NCBI GenBank assembly: GCA_019637435.1 | Contig: JAHBVO010000001.1 | Coordinates: forward strand, 2,108,001-2,172,000 | Reading direction: 5' to 3' | Origin: Candidatus Obscuribacterales bacterium | GTDB taxonomy: Bacteria > Cyanobacteriota > Vampirovibrionia > Obscuribacterales > Obscuribacteraceae | DNA length: 64,000 nt | Shown here: positions 43,376 through 52,700 of the stretch, one piece after another | How positions within the stretch are numbered: the stretch's first letter is position 1 | How the letters are laid out: each line of letters starts with the position of its first letter | Position numbers and translations under genes: made by a program | Notes under the pieces: generated by a model | Seen by the model: only the letters and a program-made list of their open reading frames with translations | The model's database searches: none | Told to the model about the DNA's origin: nothing

Positions 43376-43711
43376 TTACTCTATCAGCTTTTGAGCTGCT
43401 TCAATTTCGCGTAGAAGGTTCTTGTATTCATGTTCTACATCCGGATCTAGAGTTAAACCGGCAACCGCTGTCGCTGTGGCCATGTAGTCGATTTCTTGTT
43501 TTCTCGCGATCATTTTCGCCAAGCGATCTTTCGCCGTCGCTTTTGCAATTACACCTGCAGAACTTTGAAATTCGTTGTGCTGCACGATCGTCACGCTCCC
43601 GTCAGGCAATACAGTTATATCGCGGCGATCGTAGCCTAGTCCTTCGAGACGTTTTATCTCAGCTTGGGTTTCCGCTGAGTTTGCCTGTGTTTCTTCAGAA
43701 TGCGCGTTAAT
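43376..43711 (-). CDS. Small helical protein overlapping the giant gene; candidate antidote
   Basis: The frame stays open from a stop at about 43721 down to 43376. It contains coherent protein sequence upstream of its first conventional start (TTG 43609), including RLEGLGYDRRDITVLPDGSVTIV. The only codon that captures all of it is ATT at 43711-43709, eight bases after AGAGGG and overlapping the TAA of the giant gene (ATTAA). From ATT the product has 111 residues, acidic at the start, then mostly helical (KDRLAKMIARKQEIDYM; YKNLLREIEAAQKLIE). By position behind a zeta-toxin-like domain it could be an immunity protein; I recognise no family. ATT starts are rare, so TTG 43609 (77 residues, no ribosome binding site) remains possible. 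Confidence 0.65.
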   Translation of the reverse strand: MNAHSEETQANSAETQAEIKRLEGLGYDRRDITVLPDGSVTIVQHNEFQSSAGVIAKATAKDRLAKMIARKQEIDYMATATAVAGLTLDPDVEHEYKNLLREIEAAQKLIE

Positions 43712-46700
43712 GAATGCTTCCCTCTTCTAGTGTGATTGGAGTTCTGCCGTAGTTCCATACGTGTCGGTAGCCGGTGAGACCGGAGCCATTGATAAACATA
43801 TCATCAACAACTTGTCTGTAGTTTTGGGCTGGGACGTGACCGTGTGTAACCAAGAAACCGGGGTCGACGAATCGCCCTTCTTTTTGGAATCTGCTCACAA
43901 CGCGGGTCATCGATTCAGCAGGTGGGATGTCGACGAAAACGAGATCTACTTGCCAGCCGGCATCTGCTAATTTCTTGATTGTTTCCTTCATCCACTCCGC
44001 GTTCGTTCCCACGCCAGGTAAAACGAAGTTGTAACCATCTGCGATGGCACGTTCCAGCAATTGATCGTTTAGCATATTGCTCTCGTTTCGCAAAGCCGTT
44101 GCGCCTACGCCGCCATTGTATTCAGGAAGCATCGGCTTAAGTTCGTCGGATTCGAGAACCATATAGCCCTTTCCTTTCAAGTCCGCCATCCCCGAAGACG
44201 TCTTTCCTGATCCGGTCAAGCCCATCAAAATACGAGCCTTCTTCTCCTGCTGAGGAGGTCCAAAGTCGAGCTCTTTCGCTGTCGCGTCCTCTCCTGATAA
44301 AAGCTGGTTCCAACGAGTTTCAACTGCTTGCTTTTGCAACTCTTGACGTGCTGCAAGTAGCTCTGGCGTGCCAATAATTTCTGGATCTTTCATCGTGTCA
44401 GGCATACTCATCGCTTCGTCTTTGACTTGTTTCAGAGAATGACCTTGGTATTCCGTTTTCAAAAGAGCTGCATTGTATTCTTGCGGTGAAGGCAACCGGC
44501 TGACGCTGTCGATGTCTTGGTATGGATAGCGAATCGTTTGATGCTTGGTCGCATCGCCTGCTTGTATGACTCGCTTTTCTTCGACCATCCGGCCGCCCTG
44601 GTAATATTGATATTCTCCTGTTTCATTATTTTGAACTAGAATGGAATTGTCTTTGGTATTACGGATGATATCACCCTTCTCCCAGGTGCTGTGCATAGTT
44701 CCATCACCCATGTCCACTGGCGTACTGGTATCCGGCGGAAGGTGCATCGGTTCGACCGCGCGAGCGGTGGCTTCGCGCGGTGCGTATTGCGATTCGAATT
44801 TTGCTTTCGGAACTATGTATTGTAGTCCGTTTTTGTCCGTCACAAGATAGTCGCCTGCGACACCACTGGTGATGCCCTGGTCCGGATTATTGACGGAGGC
44901 TGGTGCTTCGAGTACCTGCGCATTGGCAGCTTGCGTTTTTGCATATTTACCGGGGAAGCCAGGCATATCGTGATAGTTCTGCCGGAAGAATTCACCGTCG
45001 GCAACGTAGAATTCACTTCCGTCAGCTGGATAGATTTTATAGTCACCCTTCTTGGCTATTTGTTCACGATGACCTTCTGCGGCGTCGTGGTTTGTCCACT
45101 TGAAGTTGTCCTCCGTGACCATCTCTGCTTTGATAGCAGTAGATTTTATGTAGTCCTTGGATGGCGATTCTACGTCTACTTTGTATGGAGGCGGAATCTC
45201 CTGAACTTTCCCAACTGCCGGTCGATATAGCTCGTCGAATTTTTTTGCTTCGATAATGTATTGTTCGCCTTCCGGTCCGGTGACGAGCCAATCTCCTCGA
45301 TTGCCGACGCCTATTCCTTCCTTTGTATTTATTACAGTCGGGTTTCTAAGCTGCTGTGCATTGGTGATCGCAGTTTTAGCATATTCCCCAGGCTTTCCTG
45401 GAACTTCGGAGTAGGTCTTAGCGAAGATGGAAGGCTCGACACTGGATATGGTGCCGTCCGGCTGGGTGACTTTCCAGTCGCCTGCTTTCGCGGTCTTCGG
45501 ATTACCCTGCCAGTCCTTCCACTCGAAAGGCTCTGTCGCCACTTCGGCTCGGACCGATGCTTTCTTTTGAAACTCGAACGATGGCGAAGCATCAGCCGGT
45601 TTCGGAACTGCTCTGTATAGCTCATCGAATTTGCGAGCTTCGATTATGTACTGCTCGCCTTCCGGACCGGTTACGAGCCAGTCGCCCTTGTTGCCGACAC
45701 CAAGACCTTCTTTAGTGTTGATGACGGTGGTCTCGCGCAACTGCTGTGCATTGGTGATCGCAGTTTTAGCATATTCCCCTGGTTTTCCTGGAACTTCGGA
45801 ATAGGTCTTAGCAAAGATGGAAGGCTCGACACTGGATATGGTGCCATCCGGCTGAGTGACTTTCCAGTCGCCAGCTTTCGCCGTCTTCGGATTACCCTGC
45901 CAGTCCTTCCACTCGAAAGGCTCTGATGCCACTTCGGCTCGGACCGATGCTTTCTTTTGAAACTCGAACGATGGCGAAGCATCAGCCGGTTTCGGAACTG
46001 CTCTGTATAGCTCATCGAATTTGCGAGCTTCAATTATGTACTGCTCGCCTTCCGGACCAGTTACGAGCCAGTCGCCCTTGTTGCCGACACCAAGACCTTC
46101 TTTAGTGTTGATGACCGTGGTCTCGCGCAACTGCTGTGCATTGGTGATCGCAGTTTTAGCATATTCCCCTGGTTTACCTGGAACTTCGGAATAGGTCTTA
46201 GCAAAGATGGAAGGCTCGACACTGGATATGGTGCCGTCCGGCTGAGTGACTTTCCAGTCGCCAGCTTTCGCCGTCTTCGGATTACCCTGCCAGTCCTTCC
46301 ACTCGAAAGGCTCTGATGCCACTTCGGCTCGGACCGATGCTTTCTTTTGAAACTCGAACGATGGCGAAGCATCAGCCGGTTTCGGAACTGCTCTGTAGAA
46401 TTCGTTGAATTTATGTCCTTCAACAATGTAACGCTCACCAGCCGGTCCAGTGACTAACCAATCACCTTTGTCGCCCGTCCCCATGCCTTCCAATGTAGGA
46501 ATAGCGGTGTCGGTTTGTAATTGGCGAGCATTAGTAATGGCGGTCTTTGCGTAAACTCCAGGCTGACCCTCGACTGGGCTGTAGGTCGAATTAAAAATAT
46601 CTGGCTTCACGGAACTTAGAGCGCCATCCGGCTGAGTCACCTTTATGTCACCGACGGCGCCCTGCATTGTGTTGCCTTGCCAGTCAGTCCATTCGAAGGG

Positions 46701-49700
46701 CTCAGTTGCCACCTCTGCTTTTACGGTAGCCTTTTTCTGGAATTGGAATGACTCGGTCGACGGCGGTGTCTCGCTAGCAGAGAAGTACTGCATGGGCTTG
46801 CCATTGTGATCGAGGTACTTGCCTCCAGGCAATAAATTAAATGACTTCTCTCCGCCCTTGCCATCGTATATAGTGACTTTTCCAGAGCCATCGGGATTTC
46901 GAAACTCCAATGAATTATCGTGGCGACGAAGCGTGGTGTCATTTTTCAGCTGGACTTGCCATGGACCCGGTGAATCCGGTGTAATTACTCGTCCATCTTC
47001 AAGCTTCGCTGTCCAAGTTCCATCCGCCTTAACTTCAACATCGCGCGCTGATGATGGTCCTTCCACCATGACGCCCGTCTGCCTGGGATCCGTTTGCTGT
47101 GTGCCATCTTGGTTGGATCCATCATTGGCACGCGCAGTTACTGCAACCGCCACCGCCGCCGGTGACAAGGCTGCCAATATTTCCGGAGCATGAGCATCAT
47201 CTTTTGTACGCTTCGTGAAATTCCACGACCCCTCGTCGTACGTACTACCATTACTAGTCCATCGGCCGGGAGGATCTTGCGCGGTTCTCGACCAATGTCG
47301 TCCGTCAGCATCAGTCCAATTGGCCGATCCATCGTTCCATGTGAACCGATATCCTTTCTCGTCAATCGTCAATGAGCCTTTGTCATTGACCCATTGTCCG
47401 TTAGACTCGGTCCAAACTCGTCCTTCCGAATCGGTCAGTTGACGTGCCCCAGTGGCTGAATCAGAACTGGAGCGGAATGTAGTCTCTCCCGAGCGCGGCC
47501 CGGCTTCGCGCCCGGATTCGCGCAGAATTGCTCCGTCTTCCCCTCGAAACTCTCCCGGGGCCATATCTGGTGTATGAACGAATCTGTGACCGCTGGAGCT
47601 TATGCGCTCCTCCGCTCCGTTGTTGAAGTAGAATCGAACGGGCTCCGTGAATGCGCTAGCTTTTCCGCTTATGGGGTCGACCCGAACTCCCTGTGAGGCT
47701 AGTACCTCGCCTGACCATGTACTAGACGTACCATTCAACTTGTCGGTAATAGTGACAAGATTTTTGTTTTTGTCCCAAATTATCTCGCCATTGACGTAGG
47801 GAGTCGTGACTGTACCATCGGCGTTCTCGACAGCAGGTCCTATCGCCTCAGGCATCTTAAATTGCTCTACCGGTGTAGCCGGTTGAGTTGCATTGCGTTC
47901 ATACAGGTTGTGAAACTTCTCACGCTCGATTACGTAAATTTCACCGTCAGGACCGGTTGCAAGAAAATCACCTTTCTTTGCAAAGACGTCGCCGCCACGG
48001 GTTTGAACAGTTTGATCGTGATGAGATTCGCGAGCTCTCACGCCTGCCTTCACATACTGATTTTCCGTTCCCGGCGCTTTAGTATAAACTCGCTCAAAAA
48101 TATCTTTGTCGACAACGTAGAATTTGCCACCACCCTCGTCGATTCTGTAGTCTCCCGCTTTTGCGACCATCTTGGTATCGACGCCATTATACGAATTAGT
48201 CCATTCCAATGAACTGTCGAGTGGAGTCGCAGTGGTCAGACCTTTTCTGACGTATTCGATATTCTCAGCGAGTACACCATCCTTCGATTGCCACACGCCC
48301 TTCGAGACTTCATTCCAGACTCGTCGTTCTCCGTCTATCCATACTTGCTTACCATCAGGTGTGGACCAGTACTCTCCGAATCTTGCATCTTTGCGAAGCA
48401 CGCTGCCCTCTGGAGGAACGAATTCAGCATCGAAACCTTTTGTGGTCGTCGAACCATCCGGATGATACGTAACTTCTCGTACCATGGGCGATTCGGGAGC
48501 CCCTCGTTCGTACGCTTTCTGGTACCAGTCTGCGCGTTGATCCGTTATATATTTTACTGTTTGCGAACCATCTGGATTGCTTGTGATTTCAGCGTGGAGT
48601 TCTGCGGACGAACCATCGGGACGTCTCACCAACCATCGATTCTCACCAGAAGGGGCTCTTTCCAGAGTGACACCAGTTCCGGTGTCAGTTGCTCGTTGGT
48701 TCCAGGCATTAGCGGTTTGTTCAGCAGCTCGAACGTCAGCAGCCTTTTGCATTGCCGGAGCGTACTCTGGAGTCGTGCGAAGATTGACACGCTGTTCTCG
48801 ACCAAGTTCTTCACTAAATCGGTCCCAGATTTTTCGAGCGCGATCAAGTTCTTCCGGTGTCGCTGTCGAGTAATCGATCAAATCCGGTTTTTCTTTGGAG
48901 CCCGTCCATCCTGGTACTTTCTCAATTGGTCCTTCAGCTGGCAAGCCTAGCTGGCGTCTACCTTCAGCTGAACTTATCCATTCGTTGACCCGACCTTGGG
49001 CAGATTCAATGTCGTCTTGCATTCGAGCCGATTGTTGCTCAACGTATGCACGCGTCTGTTCGGTCGCGACGCCGAGCTTGCCCTTTTCTGGGGTGCCCAG
49101 GAAGTCTCTTTGACTTTGTTTCCAACTATCGACCGAGGAAATTTGTGCTGGATTTTCCGGGTTGCCATAGAGAACATGACGATCTTGAAAAAATACAGCT
49201 TTGCCTGGGCCTCGCAATCCAATAATTTTGCTGAGTCCTCCTGGACCAGCATAATTGTCTATGCCATCAGCATCTATCAATCCGCGTGAGAATTTATTCC
49301 AGGTGTTGCCTTCGTTTGGAACGTACCAATTTTCTAGACCAGTGCGCTGCAAGAGAGCCTGTTCATCAGGTGTAAGTTTGACGGCCTTGGCGCCAGCCGG
49401 TCCCCCAGGCACATCAATCAATCCGTCCGGACCTAGTGCGAATGGATTTGAAATTTTTGCTTTCAGGCTGTCGAATGCGGCTGTTTCAGCTTCGGTCAGG
49501 GCTCGGCCTTCAGCCTTTATAGAGCCCTGAATTGCCCCGCCATAAATCATTGCCATGAATTCTGGCGGCGCTACCTGATGCTCCAGAATTGCCTGACGAA
49601 TTCCGGCGATACGCTCTGCGGGCAAGTCGGTCAGGTGAGTTTTCGCGAAGTGTTCGAATGCTGTAGCGCCATCGACATTATGTGTAGTGAAATTGAACTT

Positions 49701-52700
49701 TGTCTTTAGACCGTCGGAGAACATTGCTGACAGGAGTAGATCCTGGGTCTCTGCCTTCGAGAAATTGTTTCTCGCTGCGTAGTCCACCGCCGCACCAAAC
49801 TCGCGTTGCGTATGCTTCCAGTTAATCGCCTGCTCTGGGTCAATGTCGACCATTCTGGTGCCATGCTCGCGAACGGTCTGCAGACCATCAAGGATCTGAT
49901 TGCGCTCCGTTTCGCTCATCCCAAGTTTCGTAGCAAGGCTGTCGAATTCTTCACCGACATTCTTGCCGTCGATAGTTTTCCATCCGTGCAAGTCGTCTAC
50001 GAGTTCAGGTCGCACTCGGTCGAATTCAGCCTTCGAGTAAGCTGGAAATTCGCTTTCAATCAAATTGCCTTTTGAATCGACGATTTCGCCGCGTTCATTG
50101 ATAGTTTGCCCGCGTTCGTTAACAAGTTTTCCTTGCCGGTTTACGAGCTTCCCTTCATCGTTAACTAACTGACCACGCTCGTTAACCAGGCGACCCTGTT
50201 CGTTGACGAGCTGTCCATGTTCATTCCGTCTTAGATTTGCTTGTTCTGGTGTGCCACTATTGGTAGTGCTTGGCTTTGCACCGTCTGTGGTGGTCTGCGG
50301 CGAATCTGTCGGTGCCGGCGTTGACTTACCGTCTGTCGGAGCGGCTGATTGGCCGTCAGTCTGTTTGACCGGGGCTGCGTCCGGTTGCACTCCCGGCTTG
50401 GTCCCCGGAGTTGCGTCAGTCGGTTGGGGCAGTGCCTCTGTCGTTGTGCGAGTAGCAGTGACAGTTTCGCCGGGAGTTGGTTCCTTCAGCGTCGGTCCGT
50501 CCACAATTGTGTCGCCATCCATCAAGCGTCCGCGCTCTGTGATTGTTTCAGTCATGCCATTCGCGCGGCGTACCGTGACGGGTTCACCTGGGGTGGCATG
50601 CACGACGACATCGACAGCACCTGACGCAGCGTTAACCTCTTTGCTGACATTTAAGACGTATTTGCCACCAGCTGCTATGCCCTTGAATGCTACCGGCATA
50701 ATCAGTCCGATTGCGCCGCCCAGCATGGTCTGATCTCTTAAGTTTTTCAGGTCGAGACCGTGTTCACTGAATGGGGCGTCTGCAAGTGTTGCTACGGCGT
50801 TTCCACCTGCACCAATTAACGAACTCTCTCCCATCTGTTTCATCAAGCGAGTTGCGACTTGTTTGCCGCCCTCTGCCGCTTGTTGATTCAAGGCTTGTAC
50901 GCCCGCATCGATGGCGGTTCCGTAGTTGCGAGCTACGCTGCCCACGAGTTCAGTCGCCAACTTGTTAGTGGCGTCGGCACCTAGACCGGGCGCCGCCTGC
51001 TTCAGTACAGTAAGAGCTTCTTGCTGTCCAAAGTTTTTGCCTGCTTGCATTAGCGATTCCGCAAGCGCTTTTTCGACTGCTGCGCGCTCTGCAGCTTGTA
51101 AGCCTGCGACGGAGCTTGCTAGAGCTCCATCAGCGAGGATTGTTTTCGCACCTTGTCCGAAAACAGCAGTGACTCTGCCGACCGGCGGAATGGCGAAAAT
51201 CAATCCGCCTGCGACGGCACCATGGACGATATCACGCATCATATGACTGCGGTCGTAGTCGTTGCCTGTAAACGCCATTTTTGTTCCAACCGTAAATGCC
51301 GCTCCTGCTGTCGCGGCAACGCCAGCCCATGCCGCTAGAGCCGCAACCGACATGCCGGCGGTGAATGGTGCTGTGGCTAATGCTGCCGCGGTAATCGTGG
51401 CGGTGATAACCAGGTCGGCAAGCTTCTCCTTCGATTGCTTGTGCTCTTCCCACGACTTATTGAAATATTCGTCGAGCGCTTTTTGTTTGTCCGGCGGCAG
51501 CGTTTGGTAAATTCGTTGATACTCTTCCAGGGAATTTGCTGTCTGGTCGATGGAGCGCTGCATGGTGAGATACGTACCATCTGCGGCCGCACCGCTGTCG
51601 CTTCGCAATGCTTTCCAAACGTTATCGTAGAATGTTTGCCGACCGTCTCCGACGTCCGGTGTTAGTAATCGTTTAAACTCGTCGACCTGCTTGTCTTCAA
51701 CTTGGGACAACACGACGTCGTCCATATTGCGGCCATACTTGCGCGTAAACTCATCTTTTGTCTCCTGAAGTTTCCGCAAGCCTTCCGGAGTCTTGTGCAT
51801 CTCCTCAAGTTCGGCTTTGAAGTCGGCTGGTTTAAGCTCTATACCCCTGATGTCGCTGGTCGCCAGCTGTATTCGGTCTGCCAGCGAAAGCTTGCCACCA
51901 TTGGCAGAGGCATTGTCGATAATCTGCCTCTCTGTTTCGGTAAAGCGTAGACGGGTTGCTGCGCGCTCCTCCGGAGCTGCTGTCGCGGCATATTCAATCG
52001 TGGATTTGCGGTCCATCCCAAGATTCAATCTATCCTGGATTGACAGTTTTCCGGTGGCAATGAAGTTGTCTACGTTATATCGAGTGTTTCTGTTCCACTC
52101 GCTCGGCGGCATGTAATTAGCTTGCTGGCGAAGATAACTTTCGGAAATCACGCTCCTCAGAGCGCGATCCTCTGGCGTCATCTGCTCGGGCGCTTTAGAG
52201 AGCCTGGTTCTCAGTCCTAGATCAGACTCCAGTGCTTTTTGCGCCTGCGATAAGATTTCTGGTCTTTTCCCGTCTTCCGTAACAAGCTTGAGCAGCTTGT
52301 CTGTTTCATCAAGCTGCGGAATCTTTCCGGTTTCAGCTGCTTTGTCGATCAGCCTCAAAGCCAGGGTCTGCTCTATCGTGCTGAACTCAGATTCATTCCG
52401 TATGAAATCGCGCATTTGTTGAGCGAATTGAGGATTCGATTTCATATTGGCAGCGTCAGACGCTGTCATCGAAGAGAAGTTCTTAAGAACATTGTTGGCA
52501 TCGTAACTGGTGCCAAACCACAGGAAATCAGTTCCCTTGTTCTCGGCGATTGTTTCAGTCAGTGTTCGATGTATATTCTGTGAGTCTTTGTAAGTCGGTT
52601 GAGCCGCCTTATCACGAAGCATCTGCATTATGCGAGTACGTTCGCCTTCATCCGCGTACTTCGAGAGCGAGTTTTCAATTTCGCTGAGAAACTGTTTCCC

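Noticed and set aside
45332..46438. Three similar minus-strand frames of about 100-125 codons with near-identical sequence
   Set aside because: They are alternate-frame images of the 390-bp repeats of the giant gene, not separate paralogous genes.
44790..46770. Possible CRISPR array from regularly spaced repeats
   Set aside because: The repeat unit is 390 bp with no spacers and is in frame within a coding gene; no cas gene is in the window.
48288..48950. A 220-codon plus-strand frame antisense to the giant gene
   Set aside because: Aromatic/Ser/Arg-rich composition typical of antisense shadows, no ribosome binding site, no domain.
50203..50733. A 176-codon plus-strand frame antisense to the giant gene
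   Set aside because: Its Val/Ser/Gly-rich sequence is the reverse of the Thr/Pro/Asp linker codons; no independent support.
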